Shown piece by piece: positions 1-9,422 of a stretch of 64,000 nucleotides of DNA (positions are counted from its first letter, which is position 1; every line of letters begins with the position of its first letter). The DNA is from Hydrogenophaga sp. (lineage in GTDB: Bacteria; Pseudomonadota; Gammaproteobacteria; Burkholderiales; Burkholderiaceae_C), in the NCBI RefSeq assembly GCF_019264445.1, contig NZ_JAHVAB010000079.1, forward strand, positions 1 through 64,000, given 5' to 3'. The notes below the pieces were generated by a model. The model made no database searches and had not been told where the DNA came from. It saw only the letters and a list, made by a program, of their open reading frames with translations. Made by a program: the position numbers and the translations under genes.

Positions 1-148
1 AGCCCCCCGGAAAGCCCACGACGATCTTGAGCGGCCGGTTGGGCCACACCGATTGCGCGTGGGCGCCCTGCAGCAGGGTGGGGGCGGCGAGCGCAGCCGC
101 CGTGGCGATGGCCTGGCGGCGGCTGATGGGGGTGTTCTGGAACGTCAT
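1..148 (-). CDS. Tripartite tricarboxylate transporter (Bug/TctC) receptor, N-terminal fragment
   Basis: Only the first 49 codons lie in the window; the gene runs off the left edge. The visible protein begins with a twin-arginine-like SRRQA segment, a short Ala-rich hydrophobic stretch and an Ala-x-Ala cleavage region (AHAQS). It then enters the mature start WPNRPLKIVVGFPGG, the usual opening of periplasmic Bug/TctC solute receptors. These capture carboxylates and other small anions for a TctAB-type permease or for sensing. The start is the ATG at 148. The flavin monooxygenase gene lies 25 bases upstream in the same direction, so the two may form one catabolic operon. The ligand cannot be inferred from a fragment. 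Confidence 0.8.
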   Translation of the reverse strand, partial: MTFQNTPISRRQAIATAAALAAPTLLQGAHAQSVWPNRPLKIVVGFPGG

Positions 149-173
149 GTCGGCCTCGGGCGTGGGAAGGGTT

Positions 174-1382
174 TCAGGGTGTGGGCAACGGCTCGGGTGG
201 CCCATCGTAGAGCCACGTATTCTCCAGCAATCGTTCGCCCAGCAGGCCCATGGCGGCGTCGCGTCCCCAGCGCAGCCAGCCCTGGGCATGGAACACGGTG
301 CCGTTGCGGCGCGACAGTGTCTGCACGCGCGCGTTGCGTTGCCAGCGGGTCTGCGCAAAGTGTTCCAGCCATGCAGGCCAATCGCCTCCAGCGGGCGCTT
401 GCTGCACCACCCGCCCCAGCGTCCACGCGTCTTCAATGGCCATGGCCGCGCCTTGCGCGAAGTACGGCCGCATCGGGTGCGCCGCATCGCCCAGCAGGGC
501 CACACACCCACGGGCTTGCTCCTGCGCACCTCGCAAGGGTGGCCGGTCATTGAGCTGCCACAGGGTCCAGTCGGGCACGGCGTCCACCATCGCCATCAAT
601 TCGGCGCTGGCCGGGCCGAGCCATTGCCGCAGATCGGCCGCGTGCGCCTCGTGCGTCCAGGCCTGTGCATCGTCGCCACCGGGCAGGCTGCCATGCACCA
701 CTGCCACGATGTTGAACCAGTCGCCCTGCTTCACCGGGTAGTGCACCACGTGCAGGCGCGGGCCCAGCCAGGCCGTGATCACGTTGGCCCGCAACGCCGC
801 GGGGAGGTCGACCGCGCGCACCATGCCCCGGTAAGCCAGCTGGCCGGTGGCGTTCACCGGCTGCTCGCCCAGCAAGCCGGCGCGCACGCGGCTCCAGAGA
901 CCATCGCAGCCCATGAGGGCGCTGCCCGGGAGTGTCTCGCCGTTCTCCAGCGCGACCTGCACGCCTTCGCCGTTGTCGACGAAAGACGCCAGCCGCACAC
1001 CAAGCCGCAGCTGCACCTCGGGCCGGCGCTGCACGGCACCCAACAGCAGGCTGTGCAGATCCGCGCGGTGCAGTGTGGCGTAGTGTTGGCCGTGGCGCGC
1101 CAGCGCCATCGCACCCAGGCGCAAATGGCCGAGCTGGTTCGCGCGGTGGGCGTCGCGCACCCGCAAGGCTTCCGGGAACGCCGCGCACGCCTGCACCGCA
1201 TCCATCAACCCCCATTCGGCGAGCACACGAACCGCGTTGGGTCCGAGTTGCAAACCGGCGCCCACCTCGCCAAACGCCGCGGCCTGCTCCAGCACCACCG
1301 ACGACACGCCTGCCCGCGCCAGCGCCAGCGCACACGCCAGCCCGCCAATGCCACCGCCCGCCACGATCACTTGTTGGTTCAT
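174..1382 (-). CDS. FAD-dependent monooxygenase, salicylate hydroxylase-like
   Basis: A 402-residue class A flavoprotein monooxygenase. The N terminus has the dinucleotide-binding GGGIGG motif (about residues 9-14). The DG motif of the family is at GCDGLWSR (158-165), and the second FAD motif GDAAHPMRPYFAQG is at 298-311. Such enzymes use NAD(P)H and O2 to hydroxylate aromatic acids such as salicylate, 3-hydroxybenzoate or 6-hydroxynicotinate; the substrate cannot be read from sequence. It is cytoplasmic, with no signal peptide. The Bug receptor gene follows 25 bases downstream, which suggests uptake coupled to ring hydroxylation. The family is certain; a specific name would be a guess. Confidence 0.88.
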   Translation of the reverse strand: MNQQVIVAGGGIGGLACALALARAGVSSVVLEQAAAFGEVGAGLQLGPNAVRVLAEWGLMDAVQACAAFPEALRVRDAHRANQLGHLRLGAMALARHGQHYATLHRADLHSLLLGAVQRRPEVQLRLGVRLASFVDNGEGVQVALENGETLPGSALMGCDGLWSRVRAGLLGEQPVNATGQLAYRGMVRAVDLPAALRANVITAWLGPRLHVVHYPVKQGDWFNIVAVVHGSLPGGDDAQAWTHEAHAADLRQWLGPASAELMAMVDAVPDWTLWQLNDRPPLRGAQEQARGCVALLGDAAHPMRPYFAQGAAMAIEDAWTLGRVVQQAPAGGDWPAWLEHFAQTRWQRNARVQTLSRRNGTVFHAQGWLRWGRDAAMGLLGERLLENTWLYDGPPEPLPTP

Positions 1383-1441
1383 GCGCGAGATTGTGCCGGG
1401 GCCGGGGCCGGCTCGCGGGTCAGGGGCGCATCACGCGGTCC

Positions 1442-2512
1442 TCAAAGAATCCGGTTGAACCACAGCACCGACAACCCGGCCGAGAGCAGCGCAAGGATGG
1501 CTGCGGCCAGTGCGAGCAGGCCGGAGATTTCGGTTTCCTTTTTCTCCACCGTCAGGCGCGAGCTCAGGGTCTCGTACACCTTCTTGAGGTTCTCGGCGGT
1601 GCCGGCGTAGAAGTACTCGGCCTGCGTGGTGCGCGCCACGTCTTTCAGGCTCTCTTCGTCCAGGCGCACGCGCATGGACCAGCCCTCAAAGCCGATGATC
1701 TCGCCATCGACCGTGCCCACACCCACCGTGTACACGCGCACACCCCGGTCGGCCGCCATCTTGGCGGCCTCGGCCGTGTCCACGCCGGTGGTGCGTTGGC
1801 CGTCGGTGAGCAGAATGATCGCGGCCGACGAGTACGAGCCCGGGGCCACGGGCGTGAAGGTCTTGCCGTCGGGCTTGGGCTGGTCCAGCGCACGGCCCTT
1901 GGGCGCAAACGGATCGGTGTTGCGGCTGTAGGTCATGTCGCCGAGGTTGATGCGCTGGTCGGGGAACAGCTCGGAGAGCGACACCACGATGGCGCTGCCG
2001 ATGGCGGTGGCGCGCTGCAGCTGGAATTTGTCGATGGCCGCCACGAGGTCTTCTCGGCTGAGCGTGACCGGCTGCACCACCTGCGCGGAGCCGGCAAAGG
2101 CCACGATGCCGACCTTCACGTGGCGCGGCAGCTCGGCCAGGAAAGCTTTGGCCGCGTTCTGCGAAGCCACCAGGCGGTTGGGCTGCACGTCTTCAGCGCG
2201 CATGCTGCCCGAGACGTCCATGGCCAGGATGATGGTCTGCTGGTTGGACGGCAGCACGATGGTGGCCATGGGCCGCGCAGAGGCGATGAGCATGGTGGCG
2301 ATGGCCAGCAACAGCAGCACGGGCGGCACGTGGCGGCGCCAGCCGCCGCCTTTGCCCATGGCCTCGCGCACGATCGACAGGCTGGCGTAACGCAAGGCGG
2401 TCTGCTTGCGGCGGCGCAGCAGCCACACATAGAGCAGCACCAGCAGCGGCAGCGCGAGCAGCAGCCACAGCAACTGCGGCCAGACAAAAGTGACAGGCCA
2501 GCTGGACATCAT
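1442..2512 (-). CDS. VWA-domain membrane protein (BatA-like)
   Basis: A 356-residue protein with two hydrophobic N-terminal segments (about 10-31 and 63-80), a von Willebrand A domain and a C-terminal membrane helix (about 333-352). The metal-binding MIDAS motif DVSGS is at 99-103, with a later LLTDGQ strand. It closely follows the aerotolerance BatA pattern of a periplasmic VWA domain held between membrane anchors. The ATGATG start overlaps the stop of the upstream DUF58 gene by four bases, so translation is probably coupled; the second ATG (2509) is the alternative start. With MoxR and DUF58 it forms the common MoxR-associated set thought to assist assembly of membrane or periplasmic complexes. 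BatB-E partners are not present here. Confidence 0.88.
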   Translation of the reverse strand: MMSSWPVTFVWPQLLWLLLALPLLVLLYVWLLRRRKQTALRYASLSIVREAMGKGGGWRRHVPPVLLLLAIATMLIASARPMATIVLPSNQQTIILAMDVSGSMRAEDVQPNRLVASQNAAKAFLAELPRHVKVGIVAFAGSAQVVQPVTLSREDLVAAIDKFQLQRATAIGSAIVVSLSELFPDQRINLGDMTYSRNTDPFAPKGRALDQPKPDGKTFTPVAPGSYSSAAIILLTDGQRTTGVDTAEAAKMAADRGVRVYTVGVGTVDGEIIGFEGWSMRVRLDEESLKDVARTTQAEYFYAGTAENLKKVYETLSSRLTVEKKETEISGLLALAAAILALLSAGLSVLWFNRIL

Positions 2513-3588
2513 GGGCGGGCTCCTTCGCTGGGGGTGGCGCCAAGGCTGCGGCGGTCCCGGGTGGGCAACTGGGTGGGGACATGGCGCGCGCTGAGTCCCT
2601 GGCGCGTTTCGCGCTGGCGGCGCTTGCGCAGATCGATGAAGCGCAGCACGGCGTCGGCCAGGTCGTCTTCGGTGGAGAGTTCGAGCGTGTCGACACCCGC
2701 GCGGCCCAGGCTCTCGCGCAGCTGCGCTTCGCGCTGCGCGGCAATGCGCGCAAAGCGCTGGCGAAAGCCCGCGTCGTGGGTGTCCACCATCAGTTGCTCG
2801 CCGGTCTCGGCATCGCGGATGGGAATGAGCCCAAGGTCGGGCAGGTCCAGCTCCAGGGGGTCGAGCAGGCGCACGGCGACCACGTCGTGCCGGCGCGCGA
2901 GTTCGCCCAGCGGTTTTTCCCAGCCGGGTTCGCTGATGAAGTCCGACACCACAAACACGGTGGCGCGCTGGCGCACGGTGTGCACGGCCGCGGAGAGTAG
3001 GTCCGAGAGTTGGGTCACCCCGTTCTTCTGGGGTGCATCGGCTTTGGTAGGCGGCTGTAACACCATCTGCATGAGGCGAAGCACCTGCGTGCGGCCACCG
3101 CGGGCGGGCAGCACCGCGTCCACCACCGGTTGCCCACGCGAGCCATACAGCACGGCGCCCACGCGGTTGCCGTGGCGGCCGATCAGACGTGCGAGCACGG
3201 CGGTGAAGTCCAGCAGCACCTGGCTCTTGCGCTGGCTGCCCGAGCCGAAGTCCACCGAGGGGCTGAGGTCGAGCAGAAACCACGCGGCCATTTCGCGGTC
3301 TTCGGTGAACACGCGCACATGGGGTTGCTGCAGCCGCGCGGTCACGTTCCAGTCGATGTGGCGCACATCGTCGTGGTGCTGGTATTCGCGCAGGTCGGCC
3401 AGGTCCAGGCCGGAGCCGCGCATGAGCGTGCGGTAATCGCCCTGCAACAGGCCGTCGAGCCGGCGCAGCACGGTCCACTCCAGCCGGCGCAGCAGCGTCT
3501 CGGCGCGGCGCGCCACCGGCGTCGCGGTGGCCTGGGCCACCGCTGCCGCCGGCGCATGGCCTTTTTTGCCGAAGAGCCGCGCGAGCAT
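2509..3588 (-). CDS. DUF58 domain-containing protein
   Basis: A 359-residue cytoplasmic protein of the DUF58 family. The conserved block LREYQHHDDVRHIDWNVTAR lies at about 66-85. A degenerate VWA-like fold follows, including FLLDLSPSVDFG (about 104-115), where the MIDAS residues are altered. DUF58 proteins are nearly always encoded between a MoxR ATPase and VWA proteins, as here, and are thought to act as adaptors for that chaperone-like system; no reaction is established. It overlaps the downstream VWA gene by four bases and begins one base after the MoxR stop codon, so the three genes are one operon. Family assignment is secure, function is not. Confidence 0.9.
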   Translation of the reverse strand: MLARLFGKKGHAPAAAVAQATATPVARRAETLLRRLEWTVLRRLDGLLQGDYRTLMRGSGLDLADLREYQHHDDVRHIDWNVTARLQQPHVRVFTEDREMAAWFLLDLSPSVDFGSGSQRKSQVLLDFTAVLARLIGRHGNRVGAVLYGSRGQPVVDAVLPARGGRTQVLRLMQMVLQPPTKADAPQKNGVTQLSDLLSAAVHTVRQRATVFVVSDFISEPGWEKPLGELARRHDVVAVRLLDPLELDLPDLGLIPIRDAETGEQLMVDTHDAGFRQRFARIAAQREAQLRESLGRAGVDTLELSTEDDLADAVLRFIDLRKRRQRETRQGLSARHVPTQLPTRDRRSLGATPSEGARP

Positions 3589-3589
3589 G

Positions 3590-4591
3590 TCAGGCCACTT
3601 TCTTCTCGTGCTCCAGCGGCCGGGCGGGCGCGGGAATGTGCTTCATGATGCGCGCGATCAACGCCTCGCTGGTGAGGCCTTCCGACAGGCCTTCGTACGA
3701 CAGCACCACACGGTGGCGCAGCACATCGGGCACGAGATCGGTCATGTCTTCGGGCAGCGCGTAGCTGCGTCCGCGCAGCATGGCCAGGGCGCGTGCGCCT
3801 TCCACCAGGCCGATGGTGGCGCGCGGGCTGGCACCAAAGGTGATGAGGTGCGCCATGTCCTTGATGCCGTGCTTCTCGGGCGTGCGCGTGGCCGACACCA
3901 GCTTGACGGCGTACTGCACCAGCGACGGATCGACATAGACCTGCTTGCACTGGGCCTGCAGCGCGGCGAGCTGGTCGGTGGTGGCCACGGCATTGACCTG
4001 CACCGCCGGGCCGGTGACGCGTTCGACGATGACGAATTCCTCTTCGTCGGTGGGGTAGTCGACCATCACCTTCATCATGAATCGGTCGACCTGCGCTTCG
4101 GGCAGCGGATAGGTGCCCTCGGTCTCGATCGGGTTTTGCGTGGCCATCACCAGAAACGGGTTGGGCACCTTGTGCGTTTCGCCCGCAATCGTGACCTGGC
4201 GCTCCTGCATCACTTCCAGCAGCGCGCTCTGCACCTTGGCGGGCGCGCGGTTGATTTCGTCGGCCAGCAGCAGGTTGGCAAACACGGGCCCGAGCGAGGT
4301 GCTGAAGTCACCGGTTTTCTGGTTGTAGATGCGCGTGCCCACGAGATCGGCGGGCACGAGGTCGGGCGTGAACTGGATGCGCTTGAAGCCACCCTGCACC
4401 ACGCTGGCCAGTGTCTTCACGGTGAGCGTTTTCGCCAAGCCCGGCACGCCTTCCACCAGCAGGTGGCCCTGGGCCAGCATGGCCACCATGACGCGCTCGA
4501 GGAACCGGTCCTGCCCGACCACCACGCGCTTGACCTCATACAGGATCTGCTCCATGAGCTGGGCGGTGTCGGGGGCGGTGCTTTGATCCAT
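3590..4591 (-). CDS. MoxR-family AAA+ ATPase
   Basis: A 333-residue AAA+ ATPase. Walker A EGVPGLAKT is at about 47-55 and Walker B LLLADEINRAP at about 107-117. Sensor and arginine-finger regions follow (VMATQNPIE, PEAQVDRFMMK). MoxR proteins work as chaperones for metal-centre insertion or complex assembly together with VWA and DUF58 partners, both of which follow directly. The ATG at 4591 is chosen because an AGGAGCG ribosome site precedes it by a few bases; longer forms upstream read non-conserved sequence. The protease gene ends 25 bases upstream in the same direction and may be co-transcribed. Confidence 0.92.
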   Translation of the reverse strand: MDQSTAPDTAQLMEQILYEVKRVVVGQDRFLERVMVAMLAQGHLLVEGVPGLAKTLTVKTLASVVQGGFKRIQFTPDLVPADLVGTRIYNQKTGDFSTSLGPVFANLLLADEINRAPAKVQSALLEVMQERQVTIAGETHKVPNPFLVMATQNPIETEGTYPLPEAQVDRFMMKVMVDYPTDEEEFVIVERVTGPAVQVNAVATTDQLAALQAQCKQVYVDPSLVQYAVKLVSATRTPEKHGIKDMAHLITFGASPRATIGLVEGARALAMLRGRSYALPEDMTDLVPDVLRHRVVLSYEGLSEGLTSEALIARIMKHIPAPARPLEHEKKVA

Positions 4592-4616
4592 GGAGCGCTC
4601 CTGTGGGTGGGTGGAA

Positions 4617-5537
4617 CTAGAAGGGTGGCAAACCGGCGGCGGACGCTGCGCTCTCGATGGGCACAGCAAAACCGATGCCAACAAACGTGCGGTGGCTGGT
4701 GGGGTTGAGGATGCCGGTGACGATGCCCACCACCTCGCCGTCCATGGTGACGAGCGGACCGCCCGAGTTGCCGGGGTTGGCCGCTGCGTCGAACTGGATC
4801 AGGTTGCCGATTTCCTGCTCGCCTTCAGGCGACTTGAAGGCGCGGCCAAAGCCGGAGATCACCCCGGCCGAGGTGGACGGGCCGATGCCGAAGGGGAAGC
4901 CCACCGCCACCACTTCGTCGCCCGGCACGAGGTCGCTGGTGGAGCGCATGGTGGCGGCAATGAGGTCGTCGGGGATGGTGTGCGCCTGCAGCACGGCCAG
5001 GTCGTTCTTGGCCTGCACGCCGGTGACGCTGGCGGCGGATTCGGTGCCATCGGCAAACACGAGCTTGATGGTCTGCGCGCCCTGCACCACATGCAGGTTG
5101 GTCAGGATGATGCCCTTGTCGACGATGACCACGCCCGTGCCCACGCCCATCTCCTGCTCCACGCCCTTCTTGTCCTTGCCATACGACATGACGCGCACCA
5201 CGGCGGGGCGAATCTTCTCGGCCGCGCGGGCCGCGGGCGACGGCATGTTCTGCGTGGTGAGCGTGCGCAGCACCGCCGCGTCGATGTCCTTCTGCGTGAG
5301 GGCCTGGGGGCCGTGGGCGCGGTTGTGCCAGACGCTGGTGGCCAGCAAGGCCGCGAGCAAGGCCAGCGCCGACCACATCACCCGCGGGCTGGCCGCAGCA
5401 CGCGCGGCATTCGCGCGCCAGCGGCGGGGCCTTTTCACCAGTGCGTCTGCCGCCGGCTCCGGGGGAGGCATGCCATGCGCACCCGCCTGCGGGACCACCG
5501 GGCGGGTGGACGGGCTGTACAGGGCAGGTTTTCGCAT
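4617..5537 (-). CDS. Membrane-anchored trypsin-like serine protease (DegP/HtrA type, no PDZ)
   Basis: A 306-residue S1C-type protease. A basic Pro/Arg-rich cytoplasmic N terminus (about 1-52) is followed by one membrane helix (about 53-70) and then a trypsin-like domain. The catalytic triad is visible as His149 (TNLHVV), Asp179 (KNDLAVL) and Ser258 (GNSGGP). The protein ends soon after the protease domain and lacks the PDZ domains of DegP, DegS or MucD. It probably acts on periplasmic proteins while tethered to the inner membrane. The ATG at 5537 has a GGGAG ribosome site; an upstream GTG at 5567 would add ten residues. Its place next to the MoxR/DUF58/VWA genes suggests a shared role in quality control or maturation. 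Confidence 0.85.
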   Translation of the reverse strand: MRKPALYSPSTRPVVPQAGAHGMPPPEPAADALVKRPRRWRANAARAAASPRVMWSALALLAALLATSVWHNRAHGPQALTQKDIDAAVLRTLTTQNMPSPAARAAEKIRPAVVRVMSYGKDKKGVEQEMGVGTGVVIVDKGIILTNLHVVQGAQTIKLVFADGTESAASVTGVQAKNDLAVLQAHTIPDDLIAATMRSTSDLVPGDEVVAVGFPFGIGPSTSAGVISGFGRAFKSPEGEQEIGNLIQFDAAANPGNSGGPLVTMDGEVVGIVTGILNPTSHRTFVGIGFAVPIESAASAAGLPPF

Positions 5538-5592
5538 GGCGGCTCCCGGTGGACGGAACGAAAACACATCATGCCGCGTTGCGGCAGGCGGC

Positions 5593-8451
5593 TCAAGCGC
5601 TCAACAATTGCCTGAGCACGTAGGGGAGGATTCCGCCATCGCGGTAATAGTTCACCTCCACCGGGGTGTCGATGCGCAGAATCACGCTCAGCTCGCGCCG
5701 CTCGCCGTTGGCGCGCGTGATCACCAGCCGCGCTTCGCTCTGCGGCAGCAGCTCGGGGTGGGGCACCACGTCGACGGTCTCCTCGCCCGTCAAACCCAGC
5801 GTTTCCCATGAGTCGCCTGCCTTGAACTGCAGGGGCAGCACGCCCATGCCGACCAGGTTGGAGCGGTGAATGCGCTCGAAGCTGCGCGCCACCACGGCCT
5901 TGATGCCCAGCAGCTGCGTGCCCTTGGCCGCCCAGTCGCGGCTGGAGCCAGTGCCGTATTCCTCGCCCGCAAAAACCACCGTGGGCACGCCCGCTGCCTG
6001 GTAGCGCATGGCCGCGTCGAAGATGCTCATCTTCTGGCCCTGCCCCACGCCGTCGAGCTGGTAGATCGTCCAGCCGCCCTCCTCGCGCGAGCCATCGGCC
6101 CCGGGCGCGAGCATGAGGTTCTTGATGCGCACGTTGGCAAAGGTGCCGCGCATCATCACGTCGTGGTGGCCGCGGCGCGCGCCGTAGCTGTTGAAGTCCG
6201 CCTTGAGCACGCCCCGCTCGAGCAGCCACTTGCCGGCGGGCGAGTTCTCGGCGATGTTGCCGGCTGGCGAAATGTGGTCGGTGGTGATGGAGTCGCCAAA
6301 CAGCGCCATGACACGCGCACCGCGCACGGCCGGCGCCTGCGTGGCGGCCGTGGCTTCGAGCTTGAAGGTGTCGAAGAAAGGCGGCTCGGCGATGTAGGTG
6401 CTCTCGGGCCAGGTGTACGCGTTGCCCGACACGCCCTTGATGTGCTCCCACAGCTTACCGGGCTCGCTGGCCACGCGCGCGTAGTTCTCGCGGTAGGCCT
6501 TGCCGTTCATGGCGAACTTCATGAGCTTGTAGATCTCGTCGCTGCTGGGCCAGATGTCGCCCAGGTACACCGGCTTGCCGCCCTTGCCTTTGCCCAGCGG
6601 TTCGGTCATGAGGTCTTTCATGACGTTGCCCGCGATGGCGTACGCCACCACCAGCGGCGGGCTGGCCAGGAAGTTGGCCTTGAGGTTGGGGTGGATGCGC
6701 GCCTCGAAGTTGCGGTTGCCCGAGAGCACGGCCGCGCAGATGAGGTCGTTCTCGGTAATGACGGCGTTGAGCTCGGGCGTGAGGTCGCCGGCGTTGCCAA
6801 TGCAGGTGGTGCAGCCGTAACCCGCCAATGCGAAGCCCAGCTTCTCCAGGTAGGGCAGCAGCCCGGTCTGGGTGAGGTATTCGGTGACGATGCGCGAGCC
6901 AGGCGCCAGCGACGTCTTGATGTGCGGCTTGACTTTCAGGCCGGCTTCCACCGCCTTCTTCGCCAGCAGGCCGGCGGCCAGCAGCACGCCGGGGTTGCTG
7001 GTGTTGGTGCAGCTGGTGATGGCGGCGATCAGCACGTCGCCGTTGCCAATGGTCAGGTCGTTGCGCGGCGCCTTGGCAGGCGCGCTGGCGCGCACCGGCC
7101 GGTTGGCCACCATCTCGGCTTCAAAGCGCGGCGCGCCTTCGGGCGTGGGCTGGGCCGACGGCACGGGCGCGGCCTGGCCGTCGTGCGCGTGGTAGCGCGT
7201 GTGCAGCAATTCGGCCGGGCGGTTGAAGCCGTTTTGCGCATTGGGCTTGCTGAACAGGTCGCAGAACTGCTGCGCCACCTTGCCGAGTTCGATGCGGTCC
7301 TGCGGACGCTTCGGGCCGGCCAGGCTGGGCGTGACCAGACCGAGGTCGAGCTTGACCACCTTGGAGTAATCGATGTCGCCGCTGGCGGGCACGCCAAACA
7401 GGCCCTGCGCACGGAAGTACGCCTCGAAGGCCTCGATCTCGGCCTTGCTGCGGCCCGTGCCGCGGAAGTAGTCGAGCGTCTTGCCATCCACCGGGAAGAA
7501 GCCCATGGTGGCGCCGTATTCGGGGGCCATGTTGGCGATGGTGGCGCGGTCCGGCAGGGCCAGCGAGGCGGTGCCTTCGCCGAAGAACTCCACGAACTTG
7601 CCCACCACCTTGTGCTGGCGCAGGATCTCGGTGACGGTGAGCACGAGGTCGGTGGCGGTCACGCCTTCGCGCAGGCGCCCGGTGAGCTCGAAGCCCACCA
7701 CGTCCGGCGTGAGGAAGTACACCGGCTGGCCGAGCATGGCGGCCTCGGCCTCGATGCCGCCCACGCCCCAGGCCACCACGCCGATGCCGTTGATCATGGT
7801 GGTGTGGCTGTCGGTGCCCACCAGGGTGTCGGGGTAATACAGGCCGCCCTTCATGTGCACGCCGCGCGCGAGGTACTCCAGGTTCACCTGGTGCACGATG
7901 CCGAAGCCCGGGGGCACCACGCCAAAGGTGTCAAAGGCCTGCATGCCCCACTTCATGAACTGGTAGCGCTCGTTGTTGCGCTGGAATTCCAGCTTCATGT
8001 TCAGGTCGAGCGCGCTCTTGGTGCCGTAGTGATCGACCATCACCGAGTGGTCCACCACGAGGTCCACGGGCACCAGCGGTTCGATCTTCTTGGGGTCTTG
8101 GCCCAGGCGCTGCGCCACGCTGCGCATCGCCGCCAGGTCGGCCAGCAGGGGCACGCCGGTGAAGTCCTGCAGCACCACGCGGGCCACGGTGAAAGGGATC
8201 TCGTCGGTGCGCGCGGTGTTGGGCTGCCACTGCGCCAGTTGTGCCACGTGCTCGGGCGTCACACGCTCACCATCGCAATGGCGCAGCACGCTCTCCAGCA
8301 CGATGCGCAGCGACACCGGCAGGCGCTTGACCGAGGGGTACTGCTTGGCCAGCGCCGGCAACGAATAGAACCGGCCGCTCTTGCCCGAGGCGGTCTTGAA
8401 GGTCTTGACGGTGGAGGCGAAGGGATGGGCGAAATGGCTGGTGGTGGGCAT
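5593..8451 (-). CDS. acnA: Aconitate hydratase A (AcnA)
   Basis: A 952-residue aconitase of the AcnA/IRP type that isomerises citrate to isocitrate through cis-aconitate in the TCA cycle. The three [4Fe-4S] ligands are Cys481 (ITSCTN), Cys547 and Cys550 (GCTTC); the 66- and 3-residue spacings match the family. The swivel domain carries [15 protein letters not shown]. The start at 8451 follows a GGAGC ribosome site; a longer frame upstream is not conserved. A second aconitase (acnB) lies at 20.9 kb, so the strain carries both types, as many proteobacteria do: AcnA is usually the more oxidation-resistant, stress-induced form. It stands apart from the TCA cluster. Similarity to the 2-methylcitrate pathway AcnD is less likely because prpC-type neighbours are absent. 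Confidence 0.95.
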   Translation of the reverse strand: MPTTSHFAHPFASTVKTFKTASGKSGRFYSLPALAKQYPSVKRLPVSLRIVLESVLRHCDGERVTPEHVAQLAQWQPNTARTDEIPFTVARVVLQDFTGVPLLADLAAMRSVAQRLGQDPKKIEPLVPVDLVVDHSVMVDHYGTKSALDLNMKLEFQRNNERYQFMKWGMQAFDTFGVVPPGFGIVHQVNLEYLARGVHMKGGLYYPDTLVGTDSHTTMINGIGVVAWGVGGIEAEAAMLGQPVYFLTPDVVGFELTGRLREGVTATDLVLTVTEILRQHKVVGKFVEFFGEGTASLALPDRATIANMAPEYGATMGFFPVDGKTLDYFRGTGRSKAEIEAFEAYFRAQGLFGVPASGDIDYSKVVKLDLGLVTPSLAGPKRPQDRIELGKVAQQFCDLFSKPNAQNGFNRPAELLHTRYHAHDGQAAPVPSAQPTPEGAPRFEAEMVANRPVRASAPAKAPRNDLTIGNGDVLIAAITSCTNTSNPGVLLAAGLLAKKAVEAGLKVKPHIKTSLAPGSRIVTEYLTQTGLLPYLEKLGFALAGYGCTTCIGNAGDLTPELNAVITENDLICAAVLSGNRNFEARIHPNLKANFLASPPLVVAYAIAGNVMKDLMTEPLGKGKGGKPVYLGDIWPSSDEIYKLMKFAMNGKAYRENYARVASEPGKLWEHIKGVSGNAYTWPESTYIAEPPFFDTFKLEATAATQAPAVRGARVMALFGDSITTDHISPAGNIAENSPAGKWLLERGVLKADFNSYGARRGHHDVMMRGTFANVRIKNLMLAPGADGSREEGGWTIYQLDGVGQGQKMSIFDAAMRYQAAGVPTVVFAGEEYGTGSSRDWAAKGTQLLGIKAVVARSFERIHRSNLVGMGVLPLQFKAGDSWETLGLTGEETVDVVPHPELLPQSEARLVITRANGERRELSVILRIDTPVEVNYYRDGGILPYVLRQLLSA

Positions 8452-8544
8452 GGGGGCTCCTGCGGAAACGGTGAAACACCGGCCCATTCTGTCAGCAGCA
8501 CGCATTTCCGTGCGAGCAGGCATGGATTGACCGCGCCCACAAAA

Positions 8545-8574
8545 ATGCCCCCGGCACTGGCAAGCCGGGGGCAT
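8545..8574 (-). terminator. Rho-independent terminator downstream of the DUF3309 gene
   Basis: A perfect 11-base stem (ATGCCCCCGGC at 8545-8555 with GCCGGGGGCAT at 8564-8574) with an 8-base loop. In the minus direction the stem is followed by five T residues (AAAAA at 8541-8545 on the plus strand). It would stop transcription from the small membrane-protein gene before acnA, so acnA should have its own promoter between about 8452 and 8540. Confidence 0.75.
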
Positions 8575-8615
8575 GGCCGTTCAAGGGCAGGCCCGGGAGG
8601 GCCACCCCGACGCGC

Positions 8616-8774
8616 TTACAACCTGCCGGTGAGCAGCATCACGATGACCACCACGAGCACGATGCCCAGCACACCACTGGGCCCGTAGCCCCAGCCCTTG
8701 CTGTGCGGCCAGGTGGGCACAACACCCAGGAGGATCAGCACGAGAACGATGAGGAGGATGGTTCCGAGGGTCAT
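8616..8774 (-). CDS. DUF3309 small membrane protein
   Basis: A 52-residue hydrophobic protein. It has one membrane helix at about 4-19, a short conserved loop TWPHSKGWGYGPSG (about 21-34) and a second helix at about 35-50. The Pro-Trp-Pro-His and Gly-Tyr-Gly-Pro-Ser-Gly signatures are those of the DUF3309 family, which has no known function and is often found as a single small gene in proteobacteria. The upstream sequence on the coding strand is rich in A and G. A clear intrinsic terminator follows 42 bases downstream, so it may be a monocistronic unit. Confidence 0.82.
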   Translation of the reverse strand: MTLGTILLIVLVLILLGVVPTWPHSKGWGYGPSGVLGIVLVVVIVMLLTGRL

Positions 8775-8885
8775 TTTTTTCCTTCCGCGAAGGGGGCCGA
8801 TTGCCCATTGACGGACCGTCCATCAGTGGCGCATCACCACCGTACCGGTTTGGGGTGCGGCCATCTGTTCGCTGCCGCACACGGC

Positions 8886-9299
8886 TCAGGCCATGGCCAG
8901 CGAGCGCTGGCGCCGCAGGGCCATCCATTGCAACTCGGCCAGCACCAGCACGGCCAGCGCCTGCACCACCAGGTACGCCTGGCCCCATGGCGTGGGCGAC
9001 AGCGCACCGCCCAGCAGCAGCGCCACGCAGGCCACCACCCACACAAAGTTGCCCAGCACCAGCGCGCGCAGCCCGGCGCGCGATGGCGTCACCTGCAAGG
9101 CCAGCGACCCCGCCAGCGCCACAAACAGCAGCAACACGAAGCCGCTGGCGTGCAGCAAGCCCGCAGGCAAGCCGAGCCAGGCCGCCAGAGGCGCTGCGAG
9201 CGCCAGATGCAGCGCGGCGGTGGCGGAGCCCGACAACGCATCGGCCCAGAGCACGCGGCGCAGGCCGGCGGTAGAGGTGAGGTGATCGATCAGCGACAT
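8886..9299 (-). CDS. Small integral membrane protein, four predicted helices
   Basis: A 137-residue protein with four hydrophobic segments (about 21-38, 45-64, 75-95 and 104-124) and a basic C terminus. I do not recognise a named family. The layout resembles small uncharacterised membrane proteins found beside regulators. The ATG at 9299 is chosen because an AAGGAG ribosome site precedes it; longer forms upstream read into the divergent promoter region. It is transcribed away from the XRE regulator, with a 123-base gap holding two palindromes, so it is a plausible target of that regulator. Confidence 0.72.
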   Translation of the reverse strand: MSLIDHLTSTAGLRRVLWADALSGSATAALHLALAAPLAAWLGLPAGLLHASGFVLLLFVALAGSLALQVTPSRAGLRALVLGNFVWVVACVALLLGGALSPTPWGQAYLVVQALAVLVLAELQWMALRRQRSLAMA

Positions 9300-9343
9300 G
9301 GTGCACTCCTTGAGGTGGTGGAACGAAGGGAATCCGGGGGCAT

Positions 9344-9388
9344 GGTCGTGCGCGACCGGCACCGCGTCCATGACGTGGGAGGTCATGG
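9344..9388. promoter_or_regulatory. Two palindromes in a divergent promoter region
   Basis: The gap between the small membrane-protein gene (minus) and the XRE regulator (plus) contains GGTCG-TGCG-CGACC (9344-9357) and CCATGAC-gtgggag-GTCATGG (9368-9388). Both are perfect inverted repeats sized for a dimeric helix-turn-helix protein. The adjacent XRE-family gene is the obvious candidate to bind them, which would make the pair autoregulated. No convincing -10/-35 pair was recognised. The assignment is inference. Confidence 0.45.
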
Positions 9389-9422
9389 CCTTGCGCCCCA
9401 ACCGTGGCCTACCATGCCGCCC

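Noticed and set aside
5866-8688. Long open frame on the plus strand opposite acnA
   Set aside because: Same reasoning: low-complexity composition and full overlap with a conserved gene on the other strand.
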